DNA of 42,388 nt from Leptospirales bacterium (GCA_013297885.1 JAAFIR010000039.1:1-42388); one strand, 5' to 3'; counted from the first letter of the stretch, positions 1-9,715 are shown. Made by a program: numbers and translations. Notes: a model not told the origin generated them from the letters alone.

Positions 1-112
1 AAAAAGGTTTCCCTTTACAATTTAAATTTCCCAACATGAGAGAGTAAATAGTCTAGATAAGTAACTCGAAAAATACATTGCTAATTTTTTAATATAAAAT
101 CATTTTCACAAT

Positions 113-259
113 ACAAAAGCAAAAGAGATCGACTTGGGGTCAAAAAATTTTAAATAAAATTTTTTGACCAGAAAGGAGAGCTCGGTTTTTTGTGGGAAGT
201 TGTGCCGAAAGATATTTTTTTAAACTATCATTTTTTCCCACAAAAAAATTTGCCCAAAC
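113..259 (-). repeat. Two-hairpin dispersed repeat, copy a
   Basis: Read on the minus strand this has the pattern of the repeat family of this window: TTTGGGCAAATTTTT, hairpin 1, AAAAACCGAGCTCT, hairpin 2, then a GATCTCTTTTGCTTTTG tail. Hairpin 2 has perfect 14-base arms (138-151 and 156-169). Hairpin 1 pairs 185-198 with 235-248. It sits just past the 3' end of the acyl-CoA dehydrogenase gene and may act as its transcription end. The remaining bases at 1-112 show no gene. Confidence 0.7.
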
Positions 260-291
260 TAAAAAACATAAAATTTTTTGCGAAGTTAAAT

Positions 292-2004
292 CTAAGCTTT
301 CATTTCATAAACACCAGCTAAACTTAAAATATAGTCATTGTAAACTTTATCAAATTTTTCTTTGTTTGGTGTTGATTTTTTGAAAATTCCCAAAAGATGT
401 TTTTGTTGTGTTTCGTGAACACTAGCTTTTGAATAAACAATACTTGCATACTTTGTAAAATCTCTGACGAACACATCAAAAATTAAATTTACAACATCCA
501 TGTCTTCTTTGTCAAGTTTTGCATTTTCTAGAACCAACATTCCATAAGCCACAAGAGTAAACATTTCACCAATTGTAAGCATAAAATCAATATCTTCTCT
601 TTGAGAATTATCTGGATATGCAAATTCTAAAAAGTCTTTAAATGATTTTGTTTGTTCTATAAAAGTTTTTACATTTGGAAGATTTGCAAATTCCTTGTAC
701 ACTTCTTCGTAATCGTGAAATTTAATTTTATCAAAACCTTTTGTAGTTGCACCTTGGTTAAAAAGATAAGTGTCATCTTTTGCTTCTCTGGACATAGGAA
801 TTTTTGGTAAGCTTATATCTTTATCAAAAAAGAAATTTTTCATAAAACGTAAAACTAAAACCATGTTCACATGCACAGTTCCTTCAAGTTTCGGAAGCAT
901 TTGAATATCACGTATCGCCATTTCAAAATATTGGTCTTTGTTCAAACCTTTTGCAGCAATGATGTCCCAAAGATGACCCACCACATCTTGACCTTGAGTA
1001 GTAACTTTCATTTTTACCATTGGGTTAAATAATAAATAACGTTTGTCTTTGTCACTCGCTGTTCTCATATAATCATTTGCACGATATGCAAAATGTTTCA
1101 TTGCAATTAAACGACAATATGCGTCCATAAATAATTGTTTTACTTGAGTGAATTCAGTAACGTATTGATTGAACAATCTTCTTTTGGAAGCATGTGTAAT
1201 GGATTCATAAAAAGCATGTTCACAAATTCCAATTGATCCCCAGCCAAGATTCACTTTACAAAAAGCAATTGTAGAAAGAGATGTGTCCCAAGCTTCACGA
1301 CCAACAGACAAAATATCTTCTTCAGTAATTGGATAATCTTTTACTTGAAATTCTGCAACATAGTTTTGTGAAGTAACAATATTTTGAACAAGGTTATAAT
1401 TTTTATGTCTTGAATCCACTGCAAAAAAAACAAATTCTTCTCTTCTATCTGTTTTTAATTTTCCGAAAGTTGAAACAATTGCTGCTTTGTTTCCATTTCC
1501 AATATAAAATTTATCACCGTTTGCAGTATAACTTCCGTCTGGATTTTTTGTGAGCATCATATCAGAGCCAATTAAATCTGCTCCATGTTCTTTTTCAGAA
1601 AGACCAAATGCAAAAATTTCTCCATCCTCTAAAAGTTTTGCAGTTCTTTTTTTGAGTGTTTCATTTTTGGAAATCCAAATCGGACTTAAACCAAGCATGC
1701 TCACTTGCCAAGTGTACCAATAAGCTAAACCATAAAATCCAAGTAGATTATTAAATTCCATAATCCTTGTGCTGTCCCAACGTGAATCAGACTCGCCATA
1801 ACCTTTTGGAGTCATCAAAATGGAAAACGCTTTTTCTTTTTTTTGAAATTCTAAAAATTCAGAATACCAAACTTTATTGTGATCGTCATCCAATAACTTT
1901 GATTTGCCTCTATTTTCAAAATACTCAATTGTTTTTAGCATCAAATTTCTAGACTTCTCATCTAAAAAAGAATAATCTGGTTTATTCGGATTTAATAGTT
2001 TCAT
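292..2004 (-). CDS. Acyl-CoA dehydrogenase family protein
   Basis: A flavoprotein expected to oxidise acyl-CoA to the 2,3-enoyl-CoA in fatty-acid or amino-acid breakdown and pass electrons to electron-transfer flavoprotein. The FAD/substrate loop FGLSEKEHGAD lies at about residues 133-143 (family pattern FALTEPEAGSD), and LEGT at 373-376 puts Glu374 where medium-chain enzymes have the catalytic base. At 570 residues it is longer than the usual 380-residue enzymes, with about 170 extra residues after the C-terminal helical domain, as in larger FadE-like enzymes. The substrate cannot be read from the sequence. It is a single gene flanked by repeat copies on both sides. The start is an ATG at 2004. 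Confidence 0.9.
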   Translation of the reverse strand: MKLLNPNKPDYSFLDEKSRNLMLKTIEYFENRGKSKLLDDDHNKVWYSEFLEFQKKEKAFSILMTPKGYGESDSRWDSTRIMEFNNLLGFYGLAYWYTWQVSMLGLSPIWISKNETLKKRTAKLLEDGEIFAFGLSEKEHGADLIGSDMMLTKNPDGSYTANGDKFYIGNGNKAAIVSTFGKLKTDRREEFVFFAVDSRHKNYNLVQNIVTSQNYVAEFQVKDYPITEEDILSVGREAWDTSLSTIAFCKVNLGWGSIGICEHAFYESITHASKRRLFNQYVTEFTQVKQLFMDAYCRLIAMKHFAYRANDYMRTASDKDKRYLLFNPMVKMKVTTQGQDVVGHLWDIIAAKGLNKDQYFEMAIRDIQMLPKLEGTVHVNMVLVLRFMKNFFFDKDISLPKIPMSREAKDDTYLFNQGATTKGFDKIKFHDYEEVYKEFANLPNVKTFIEQTKSFKDFLEFAYPDNSQREDIDFMLTIGEMFTLVAYGMLVLENAKLDKEDMDVVNLIFDVFVRDFTKYASIVYSKASVHETQQKHLLGIFKKSTPNKEKFDKVYNDYILSLAGVYEMKA

Positions 2005-2024
2005 GAATTTCCCTTTGGAAGTTT

Positions 2025-2120
2025 TTGGGCGTTCTTTTGTTTCACAAAAGCCGAGCTAGAAAAAAGTTCCGTCAGTTTGCTTCGCAACTGACCCTAACGG
2101 TTTTTTCTATCTCTAACGCA
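2025..2120 (+). repeat. Two-hairpin dispersed repeat, copy g (GGGCGTTC variant)
   Basis: The sequence GGGCGTTC, a short hairpin (CTTTTGT 2034-2040 pairing with ACAAAAG 2044-2050), CCGAGCTAG, a longer hairpin (TAGAAAAAA 2057-2065 with TTTTTTCTA 2101-2109) and the tail ATCTCTAACGC follow the order of the other copies. This variant is the closest to the repeats I know from Leptospira genomes. It lies in the leader of the acyl-CoA dehydrogenase gene, which is read on the other strand. Confidence 0.6.
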
Positions 2121-2127
2121 CTCTTTT

Positions 2128-2157
2128 ATAAGTTGAAAAACATTTTTGTCTTGTCAA
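2128..2157 (-). promoter_or_regulatory. Candidate promoter of the acyl-CoA dehydrogenase gene
   Basis: On the minus strand a perfect TTGACA (2157-2152) is followed after 18 bases by ACTTAT (2133-2128), a weak -10 match. Transcription from here would run through repeat copy g before the start codon at 2004. Bases 2158-2321 hold nothing else I can identify. Confidence 0.35.
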
Positions 2158-2321
2158 TCTTATTAGTATTTAGGATTGAATCAAAAAAAAAATAAAATTT
2201 AAGTTTTTTGAAAACTTTTAGTGAATCTTCCCAGCAATTTTAGGGAAAGGTTGTTAATTCTGAAATCTATTTTGGTATTGTATTTTTTTAGTAAAATCTT
2301 TTTAATTTAAGCGATAATGGA

Positions 2322-3308
2322 TTATTTTGTATCTTTTAAAAATTGAATTAAAATTTTGTTAAACTCTTTTGGGTTTTCGAGTTGAGGAATATGACCTGTG
2401 TCGGAAATAACTTTGAGTTCTGAATTGGATAAAACTTTTTTTAAATTTTCACCTTCACTTAGAACTGTTACATCATCTTTGTCTCCCCAGATGATTAATT
2501 TTTTCATTTTAGATTCTTCGTTTAATTTTAAAATATCTTCTGCTAATGAATTATCTCTTTTAGAAATAAAATTGTAAATCCAATCTCCCAAATATTCAGT
2601 TGTATTTTCTCTGCTTGATGGTAGCTGAATCATTTTTGCTAAATCATCTGTGATGGATTTTTTTTGGTACACAAAATTTTTAAATAAAGTTTTTGTGAGA
2701 AGTGGATTTGTGGCTGTAGCTGAAAAAATCATGTTCCTTAAAAATTTTGTTTCAAAAAATGATTTCACGATGATTGGTAAATTTGGCTCTGTTTTGTTGA
2801 TTTCTAAATTTGCAGCAATGTCAACAAGCACTGCTGAATTAAATTTTTCAGGTGCAAGTAATAAACTATGAAGTGTCGGTCCTCCTCCAAATGAATGTCC
2901 GATGATAGTTAATTTTTCTAGACCTAAATTTTCTATCAAAGCTAAAATTCTTTTTGCTTGAAGTCTAGAATTAAATGTTTGAATATCTGGTCTTGATGAA
3001 AAACCAAATGGTGGAAGATCAATCGAAATTACATAAAATCCTTGTTCAGAAACTTGATCTATTGTATCTCTCCAAATTTCACTCCATGAGCCCATTCCAT
3101 GTACAAACAAAACGCTTGGATTTTTTTTATCTCCTTTTTCTTGGATAAAAATTTCTAGATCTAGTGCTTTTATAAATCTTCCTGTTTTGGGAGCAAGTTC
3201 CGAAGCAGTTTTGGTTTCTCTAAATCTTCTAGAAATATCAAATCCGGCAAGAAGAATCAAATCAATAAGAAAGAATACAAAAAGGAATTTTATAATTTTT
3301 TTAATCAT
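2322..3308 (-). CDS. Membrane-anchored alpha/beta hydrolase
   Basis: A serine hydrolase of the alpha/beta fold, probably an esterase, lipase or C-C bond hydrolase. The oxyanion segment FVHGMGSW, nucleophile elbow GHSFGG (Ser139), acid in WGDKDD (about Asp276) and DTGHIPQLENP (His306) form a complete catalytic triad. One hydrophobic segment at residues 5-23 should anchor it in the inner membrane with the enzyme outside, or act as an uncleaved signal. I chose the ATG at 3308 (328 residues); a TTG eight codons upstream at 3332 is also open, and neither has a good ribosome binding site. It is a single gene; the substrate is unknown. Confidence 0.85.
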   Translation of the reverse strand: MIKKIIKFLFVFFLIDLILLAGFDISRRFRETKTASELAPKTGRFIKALDLEIFIQEKGDKKNPSVLFVHGMGSWSEIWRDTIDQVSEQGFYVISIDLPPFGFSSRPDIQTFNSRLQAKRILALIENLGLEKLTIIGHSFGGGPTLHSLLLAPEKFNSAVLVDIAANLEINKTEPNLPIIVKSFFETKFLRNMIFSATATNPLLTKTLFKNFVYQKKSITDDLAKMIQLPSSRENTTEYLGDWIYNFISKRDNSLAEDILKLNEESKMKKLIIWGDKDDVTVLSEGENLKKVLSNSELKVISDTGHIPQLENPKEFNKILIQFLKDTK

Positions 3309-3415
3309 AAGATAGTTGAAGCATAGATTCAATTTTATTCAATCAATTTTTATTTGACTAAATTCTTATTTGAAGAATCATTTAGTAATAAGCTTAGCAA
3401 TTGGTTTTGCAATAC

Positions 3416-3650
3416 AAAAGCGAAAGGGATTGAAGCGTTTCTTTGGACTCAGGGCAGTGGGTTAAAACCCACTGTCTCCCAACAGTCCAAAGAAGTAGCG
3501 GAAAGCCCGGTTTTTCCCTTCGGAATTAGAAATGTTAAATTAAGAATTAAAAATGGAGAATTTTTTTTTAACTGAAAAAGAATCATTCTTCATTTTGCAT
3601 TTTTAATTCTTAATTCCAAAGCTCAGCTTTGGGAAAAATTCGCCCAAAAA
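3416..3650 (-). repeat. Two-hairpin dispersed repeat, copy b
   Basis: Minus-strand copy with GGGCGAATTTTTCCC, hairpin 1, GGGAAAAACCGGGCTTTCCGCT, hairpin 2 and GCTTCAATCCCTTTCGCTTT. Hairpin 2 pairs TTCTTTGGACT (3439-3449) with AGTCCAAAGAA (3484-3494) and encloses a second pair, CAGTGGGTT with AACCCACTG. Hairpin 1 is enlarged by 16-base perfect arms (3540-3555 with 3598-3613). It fills the space between the hydrolase and the fusion gene; an open frame over it (3354-3575) is not a gene. Confidence 0.75.
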
Positions 3651-3651
3651 A

Positions 3652-6306
3652 TTGAATAAAAAAATTTACTCAATACAAAAACCAGTTTTGAGTAAGAAAG
3701 GAAAACCCAACTTGAATTTTAAACAAAAACTACCAGTCACTTATTTGCTTTTAACATTTAAAGGAAGAATTGATAGAATCACTTATTGGCTAGCTTCCAT
3801 TTTTATGTGGTCAAATTTTTATGTATTTATAAAAACTTTGAATTATTTTTTTGGGTACACTTCCACTTTGCTTGTTTATCCATTAATGCTTTGGGGAATT
3901 TTAGCAGTTTCCACAAAAAGACTTCATGATATTGGTCTTCGCGGAAGATGGTTTAATTTAATTTTAATTCCCGTGCTTGGTCCAATCATTTTAATTTATC
4001 TTTTGGCATTTAGAAAAGGAAATCCAAAAGAAAATAATTTTGGAAGTGTGCAAGGCTCTGCTGTGGATTATTATAAAAATGATGAAGGTGAAAAAATTCC
4101 TCATCTCAAAACAAATGAAGTAATTATAAATGATATTACAAAACTCAATCCAGTTTTAGTGGATGCTGTTTTTGCTCCAACGAATGAATCAGAACTTGTA
4201 GAAAAAATCAAAAACACAAAAGGAATCATTTCAGTTGGTGGTGGAAGATTTAGTATGGGTGGTCAAACTGCTAGCAAAAACAGTTTGCATATTGATATGA
4301 GAAATCTAAACCAAGTTTTGAATCTAGATGTAAAAAATAAAACCATTCGTGTGCAAGCAGGAATCAGATGGTGTGATATTCAAAAAATTATAGACCCAGA
4401 AAATTTAAGTTTAAAAGTAATGCAGACTTATGCAAATTTTACAGTCGGTGGCTCTTTAAGTGTAAATGTACATGGAAGATATATTGGACTTGGCTCACTT
4501 GTTCATGTAACTAAAGAAATAAAAATTCTACTTGCTGATGGAAAAATTCTAATCGCAAATAGAAATGAAAATTCTGAAATATTTTTTGGTGCAATTGGTT
4601 CTTATAATTCGATTGGAATTATTTTGGAGGCAGAATTTGAATTAACTGAAAATATTTCTGTTAAACGTCAAACTGTAACATTAAACATCAAAGAATACAA
4701 TCAATATTTTAAATATGCAATTCGAGATGATAAAAAAGTAATTTTTCATAATGCAGATATTTATCCAACAAAATACTCCAAACTCAGAGCAGTATCTTGG
4801 CTGTACACAACAGAAAAACCAAACGAAAAAAATAGATTGATGCCACTTAAAGAAGACTATCCAATTCATAGAACTTTACTTTGGTCTTTAACTGAATTTC
4901 AATTTGGAAATAAACTGAGAGAATATATAATTGATCCATTCATTTATCTAAAGAAAAAAATTCATTTTAGAAATTATGAAGCTGGTTATGATGTTGCTGA
5001 ACTGGAACCATATTCCAGAAAAGATTCCACTTATGTATTATTAGAATATTTTGTTCCTGTTGAAAATTTTACTTCTTTTGTAGAAAAAGTAACTGAAATT
5101 TTAAATCGTTACCAAGTGAACATGGTAAATATTTCTGTAAGGCATGCTCATCCCGACAAAGAAACTTATATGTCTTGGGCAAGAGAGGAAGCATTTGCAT
5201 TTGTAATGTATTATAAACAAAAAGTGGGAGAGGTTGAAAAAAATGTAGTAGCAACATGGACTAGAGAATTGATCCAAGCTGCAATTGATCTGGGTGGAAG
5301 TTATTATTTACCTTACCAAGCTCATGCAAGTTTTGAACAATTTACAAAAGCTTATCCAAATTATAAAAAACTTTTTGAATTAAAAGAAAAATTAGATCCA
5401 GAATTTAGATTTAGAAATATAATTTGGGATACGTATTATAAAAATATTTCTGAAGAACTAAAAACAGATTCTGATTTTAAAAAAGTATTTGCTTCATTTG
5501 ACCTGCGAGATGGAATTTATAAATTTTTACAAGTGATATTTCATCTTTATCCTGAAGAAAAATTTCATTATATGATTAAAGAAGCAACTGAAAAATTTCA
5601 AACTGATAAAGAAATTTATGAATATTTAAGAACTCATCTTCCTTCTATAAAACCATTTTTAGGTGATGTAACTCTTGCTTTACCATCTTTGTTAAAACAA
5701 AAAAAAGAAATTGTTTCTCAAACTTTAAAATTTTTAAAAGATAAAAAAGAAATTGATGGATATTTGGAAATTGGTTCAACTGGAAGATATATTTCTTATT
5801 TAAAAAATAAATTAAAAGTAAAAAATATTTATTTGATCAGTGATAAACTTCCCACAAATTCTTTACCAGATATTTTTGAAAGAGGTGGTATCAAAAAAAT
5901 TGGAACATCAATTGAATTAAATAATTATGCTCCAATTACAAAAATTCCTGAATCTAGTTTAGAATTAGTAACTTGTTATATCGGTTTACATCATTCACCT
6001 TTAGAAAATTTGCAAAAATTTATCGAGTCCATTTATAAAATTTTAAAACCGGGTGGGATGTTTATACTTCGAGATCATGATGTAAAGAGTGAAGAAATGT
6101 TTCGTTTTGTTTCACTTGTTCACACTATTTTTAATGCAGGACTTGGAGATTCACACGAAACTGAACTTGCTGATTTTAAAAAATTTCGTTCTTTGTATGA
6201 ATGGCAATCAATGCTTGAAAAAATTGGATTTCAATCAGGCAAAGAAAAAATTTTGCAAAAAAATGATCCAACAGATAACACATTAATTTATTTTACAAAA
6301 GGCTAA
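3652..6306 (+). CDS. Fusion: DUF805 membrane domain, FAD-linked oxidase, methyltransferase
   Basis: Three domains in one 884-residue chain. Residues 29-132 match DUF805: FKGRIDRITYW, membrane helices, KRLHDIGLRGRW and a GNPKENNFG tail. Residues 155-640 are an FAD-linked oxidase of the VAO/GlcD/aldonolactone oxidase type, with the flavin-binding GGGRFSMGGQT (196-206), VGGSLSVNVHGR, and a C-terminal part containing YLPYQAHASFEQF and FRNIIWDTYY. Residues 690-884 are a class I SAM methyltransferase (YLEIGSTG near 704, CYIGLHHSP near 775, LKPGGMF near 798). The enzyme should be held at the membrane by the first domain. Substrates are unknown. The only start I find is TTG at 3652, with no clear ribosome binding site and right against repeat copy b. 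The next gene follows after two bases. Confidence 0.8.
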   Translation: MNKKIYSIQKPVLSKKGKPNLNFKQKLPVTYLLLTFKGRIDRITYWLASIFMWSNFYVFIKTLNYFFGYTSTLLVYPLMLWGILAVSTKRLHDIGLRGRWFNLILIPVLGPIILIYLLAFRKGNPKENNFGSVQGSAVDYYKNDEGEKIPHLKTNEVIINDITKLNPVLVDAVFAPTNESELVEKIKNTKGIISVGGGRFSMGGQTASKNSLHIDMRNLNQVLNLDVKNKTIRVQAGIRWCDIQKIIDPENLSLKVMQTYANFTVGGSLSVNVHGRYIGLGSLVHVTKEIKILLADGKILIANRNENSEIFFGAIGSYNSIGIILEAEFELTENISVKRQTVTLNIKEYNQYFKYAIRDDKKVIFHNADIYPTKYSKLRAVSWLYTTEKPNEKNRLMPLKEDYPIHRTLLWSLTEFQFGNKLREYIIDPFIYLKKKIHFRNYEAGYDVAELEPYSRKDSTYVLLEYFVPVENFTSFVEKVTEILNRYQVNMVNISVRHAHPDKETYMSWAREEAFAFVMYYKQKVGEVEKNVVATWTRELIQAAIDLGGSYYLPYQAHASFEQFTKAYPNYKKLFELKEKLDPEFRFRNIIWDTYYKNISEELKTDSDFKKVFASFDLRDGIYKFLQVIFHLYPEEKFHYMIKEATEKFQTDKEIYEYLRTHLPSIKPFLGDVTLALPSLLKQKKEIVSQTLKFLKDKKEIDGYLEIGSTGRYISYLKNKLKVKNIYLISDKLPTNSLPDIFERGGIKKIGTSIELNNYAPITKIPESSLELVTCYIGLHHSPLENLQKFIESIYKILKPGGMFILRDHDVKSEEMFRFVSLVHTIFNAGLGDSHETELADFKKFRSLYEWQSMLEKIGFQSGKEKILQKNDPTDNTLIYFTKG

Positions 6307-6308
6307 TT

Positions 6309-7394
6309 ATGATAAGACTAATTTTACTCACAATTTTTTCACTTTCCATTTCAGTTAGCATTTTTACATCTGGAAAAAAATTTACAATTGAAGAATCTGG
6401 TTCTCCTCTTCCCAAAGAATGGTTGGAAATAAATAAAAATCCACTGACTCCAAAAGAAGATTTGAGACCAGCAGACCAAACTTTTTTAACTTATCCAGAA
6501 TGGTTTTTGGTTCACAGTCCAAAAGAAGAAGCTGATTATTTGGAACAAAATACTTCCACCACTTTTCCGTTTATTGGACATTTGGAACAACTTTGGAGAA
6601 GTTATGAATTAGTTTACAAACAAATCAAAAATCATTTTGAATTTAATACAGGTTATCATGTGATGATCATGGTGATTTCAGTTAGCACAACAGTTGAATA
6701 TGGATTAAAATCACTTTATGAAAAATGTATTGGTCGTTTAACTTTACCAGAAAAAAATATTCGAGTAGCTGAAGATGAGTTAAATGCAAAATTCACAAGA
6801 GATTATGTAAATTTTATTTTACAAGTTCCTTGGTATGAATATGATTTTTTAAAACAGTTTCAAATTCTTTGGACTGAAACTCCAATTTTTGGAACAAATT
6901 TTTTTAGAAAAATCGAAAGAAGATATTTTTTAACAACAGAACTTTTAGTAAAAGCATTTTATGGATATTTGATAAAACTTGGAACTAAATCAGCTTATGA
7001 AACTCCATTATTAAATTCTGTTGTAATAACTAGTTCTGTTCCAGAATTTCCAAACGAAAAAGTAAAAGTTCTAAAAAAATTAGACAATGAAAAATATGTT
7101 CTATCTCTTCCAAGATATGCTGAATTTAATATTGCATTAAACGAACTATCCAAAGACCTTTATTCATTTAAAGAAATTACAGGAAATAATTCTGCAATTC
7201 TACTGACCGTTTTAATTCAAAAAGATTTGAGTTTACCAGAAGATAAAAATTATAAATTGATTTTTTCACAACCAATATTAACAAAAAAAGAATTAAAAAG
7301 AGTCGCAGTTTGTGTACTGGTAAAAGATTTATCTTTAGTTTTAAGAAAATTCCAAGAGCAAGATGTATTTATAGAGCATATTTATGATTTTTAA
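6309..7394 (+). CDS. Exported conserved protein of unknown function
   Basis: A 361-residue protein with an N-terminal hydrophobic segment (MIRLILLTIFSLSISVSIF) that looks like a signal peptide, so it is probably periplasmic or membrane-attached. I do not recognise a named domain. The segment TFLTYPEWFLVHSPKEEADYL near residues 58-78 looks like a conserved core, and I have an unverified memory of similar proteins beside FAD-linked oxidases. It starts two bases after the fusion gene, so the two are very likely one operon and may act in the same reaction or complex. Confidence 0.6.
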   Translation: MIRLILLTIFSLSISVSIFTSGKKFTIEESGSPLPKEWLEINKNPLTPKEDLRPADQTFLTYPEWFLVHSPKEEADYLEQNTSTTFPFIGHLEQLWRSYELVYKQIKNHFEFNTGYHVMIMVISVSTTVEYGLKSLYEKCIGRLTLPEKNIRVAEDELNAKFTRDYVNFILQVPWYEYDFLKQFQILWTETPIFGTNFFRKIERRYFLTTELLVKAFYGYLIKLGTKSAYETPLLNSVVITSSVPEFPNEKVKVLKKLDNEKYVLSLPRYAEFNIALNELSKDLYSFKEITGNNSAILLTVLIQKDLSLPEDKNYKLIFSQPILTKKELKRVAVCVLVKDLSLVLRKFQEQDVFIEHIYDF

Positions 7395-7617
7395 ATTTTG
7401 AATGCTAAAGGAAGTGAAGAATGGATTTTACTAATGCTTCAGTCAGTTTTTGAAGATATTTTTTTATAATCTAAAACTGGCATCTCCCAAGTTCAATTTT
7501 AGAAAATAAAAAGCTTTGAAATAAAATTCATCCAAATATTTTCTATTATGAATTCATATGGAAAGTAAAAAAAAATTCTACTTTAAGAAATTAAAATTCC
7601 TAAAAACTTGTAATTGA

Positions 7618-8685
7618 ATGAAAGATAGATTACAAAAAATCAGACAGAAGTTTTTAAAAATAGATGAAGAACTTCAAGCACCTAATTTGAATGGACAAAA
7701 ATTAAAAGAGCTTTCCAAAGAAAGATCAAGACTCACACCTATTTATGATAAAATAGAAGAATTTTTTAAAATTGAAAAAGATTTAGAGGATGCAAAAAAT
7801 TTACTTACAACAGAATCAGATTCTGAAATGATTTCGATGTACAAATCTGAAATTGAAACCTCTGAGGTTACACTAAAAACTTTAACTGAAGAATTGGAAA
7901 TCATGTTGCTTCCACCTGATCCAAATTCTGGAAAAAATATTTTAGTGGAAATACGTGCTGGAACTGGTGGAGATGAAGCGGCTCTTTTTGTTGCAGATTT
8001 ATATAGAATGTACACAAAGTTTTGTGAAAAGAAAAGAATGAAATATGACATTATTGATTCTTCACCAACTGGACTTGGTGGATTAAAAGAAATTGTATTT
8101 TCAATTGAAGACGACAAGGCTTATGATATTTTTAAATTTGAACCGGGAGCACATCGTGTTCAAAGAGTTCCGACAACTGAGGCAAGTGGTAGAATTCACA
8201 CTTCAGCTGTTACAGTTGCAGTTTTACCTGAAGCAGAAGAAACAGAAGTGAAAATTGCAGAAAACGAAATTCGTGTAGATGTGTTTCGCTCTTCAGGTCC
8301 AGGTGGACAATCAGTGAACACAACTGACTCAGCAGTGAGACTCACTCATATCCCAACTGGAATTGTTGTAAGTTGCCAAGATGAAAAATCTCAACTCAAG
8401 AACAAAGACAAAGCGATGAGAATTTTGCGTGCAAGGATTTTAGAAAAACAAGAAGAAGAGCACAAAGCAAGTGCAGATGCAATGAAAAAACAAATGGTTG
8501 GTTCTGGAGACAGATCTGAAAGAATCAGAACTTATAATTTTCCACAAGGTCGCCTCACAGATCATAGAATCAATTACACATCTCATAATTTATCAAATAT
8601 CATAGATGGAGATTTGGATGATTTGTTTAATGAACTTTCTATGCAAGATAGAATGGCTAGACTCCAACAAAATAAATCAGAATGA
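7618..8685 (+). CDS. prfA: Peptide chain release factor 1
   Basis: Class I release factor that ends translation at UAA and UAG. The peptidyl-tRNA hydrolysis loop [10 protein letters not shown] has GGQ at residues 229-231. The stop-codon recognition tripeptide is PTT at 185-187, in the context [19 protein letters not shown]; this fits the PxT of RF1 and not the SPF of RF2. Length (355) is normal. It starts with ATG at 7618 and has no strong ribosome binding site. Its stop overlaps the start of the AtpZ-like gene by four bases (ATGA). No prmC methylase gene is next to it. Confidence 0.97.
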   Translation: MKDRLQKIRQKFLKIDEELQAPNLNGQKLKELSKERSRLTPIYDKIEEFFKIEKDLEDAKNLLTTESDSEMISMYKSEIETSEVTLKTLTEELEIMLLPPDPNSGKNILVEIRAGTGGDEAALFVADLYRMYTKFCEKKRMKYDIIDSSPTGLGGLKEIVFSIEDDKAYDIFKFEPGAHRVQRVPTTEASGRIHTSAVTVAVLPEAEETEVKIAENEIRVDVFRSSGPGGQSVNTTDSAVRLTHIPTGIVVSCQDEKSQLKNKDKAMRILRARILEKQEEEHKASADAMKKQMVGSGDRSERIRTYNFPQGRLTDHRINYTSHNLSNIIDGDLDDLFNELSMQDRMARLQQNKSE

Positions 8686-8870
8686 ATCTCTGGGAATTAT
8701 CTAGTCTTGGTGTTGAGTTTGCTTTTATTTTTGTGGGCTCAATTTTACTTGGAAATTATATTGATGAAAAATTTGATACATCACCCTGGGGTCTTTTAGC
8801 ATTTGCTATATTTGGTTTTGCATTTTCAATTTATTATATAATCTACAGGTCAAATAAAGTTAAACCATGA
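8682..8870 (+). CDS. AtpZ/AtpI-like small membrane protein
   Basis: A 62-residue protein with two membrane helices (residues about 9-27 and 36-54) separated by [15 protein letters not shown]. This matches the pattern of the AtpZ / ATP synthase protein I family (G-x-LD-x-hydrophilic turn-PW), small proteins linked to F-type ATP synthase assembly or to Mg/Ca transport. The ATP synthase genes are not in this window. It overlaps prfA and the next gene by four bases each, so the three are co-translated. Confidence 0.65.
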   Translation: MNLWELSSLGVEFAFIFVGSILLGNYIDEKFDTSPWGLLAFAIFGFAFSIYYIIYRSNKVKP

Positions 8871-9715
8871 AATTTATTTTTATTTTTTTAATTTCAATTT
8901 CTATTTTTTCTGAAAAGATAAAATTTATATTCAGTGGAAACTTAAACGGAAATTTATATTCTTGTCCATGCGGTTTAACTTATTCTGTTGGGCTCACAAA
9001 AAGATTTACCTATCTCAAAGAAAATAATTTGAAAGATGCGATTCTAATTGATGCTGGAAATTCCAATTCTGAAATTTTTGAAAACAATAAAATGAGTGCG
9101 ATCTATGAATCTTTTAGTAAGATGAATTATTCTTCTGTAAGTTTAGGAGCAAATGATTTTTCTTCTGAATTTAATTTTAATCCATTTCAAAATTTTTTAA
9201 TTTCATCTAATATTTTAAAAAAATCTTTTTTCTCCAAAAAAAATTTTACAAACGAAATCATCATTTTAAATAAAAACAATTTTAAAATTGGAATTTTATC
9301 TTATTTTTCTGAAAATGAAATATATAAATTAAATCCCAAAAACTCTTCAAAGTTAGAATTTAAAAAATTGGATTTTATTAGTGAAATTATTTCCAAAAAC
9401 AAAGCTGATTTTTGTATCATTCTCACAAATTCTGATGTAGAAGAATCTTTTTTAATAGCTGAAAAATTTCCTGACTCCTTAGTTTATTCTACAAGTTTAA
9501 TAAAACCAAATAATGATTCTTTTACTGAAAAAAATTCAAAAAAAGTTTTTCACTCTGGAGATAAAAACGGTGACAAATTAACTTTAATTGAATTCGAAAC
9601 TTCAACAAAAAAAATCACTAGTTCAAAACTTCTTTCAATGGATTTTTCAAAACTAAAAGATGATGAAGAAATCTTAGAAATTTTGAAAAAAAATGAAGTT
9701 AAGATACCTAAATAA
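8867..9715 (+). CDS. Exported metallophosphatase-like (UshA/5'-nucleotidase-like) protein, probably inactive
   Basis: A 282-residue protein with a signal peptide (residues 1-15). The beginning, FIFSGNLNGNLYSCPCG...VGLTKRFTYLK...ILIDAGNS, has the layout of calcineurin-like phosphatases of the 5'-nucleotidase group. The usual metal ligands look changed, however: DxH is NLN, DAGD is DAGN and GNHE/GNHD is GANDF. The Cys33-Pro-Cys35 motif suggests a redox or metal site, or a disulfide. It is very rich in Lys, Asn and Phe. The family assignment is tentative and rests on the order of these short motifs. Confidence 0.5.
   Translation: MKFIFIFLISISIFSEKIKFIFSGNLNGNLYSCPCGLTYSVGLTKRFTYLKENNLKDAILIDAGNSNSEIFENNKMSAIYESFSKMNYSSVSLGANDFSSEFNFNPFQNFLISSNILKKSFFSKKNFTNEIIILNKNNFKIGILSYFSENEIYKLNPKNSSKLEFKKLDFISEIISKNKADFCIILTNSDVEESFLIAEKFPDSLVYSTSLIKPNNDSFTEKNSKKVFHSGDKNGDKLTLIEFETSTKKITSSKLLSMDFSKLKDDEEILEILKKNEVKIPK

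Noticed and set aside
192-383. Open frame of 63 codons on the plus strand
   Set aside because: It runs over repeat copy a and the reverse of the acyl-CoA dehydrogenase end; composition is not protein-like.
3354-3575. Open frame of 73 codons on the plus strand
   Set aside because: It lies across the hairpins of repeat copy b, and no ribosome binding site precedes it.
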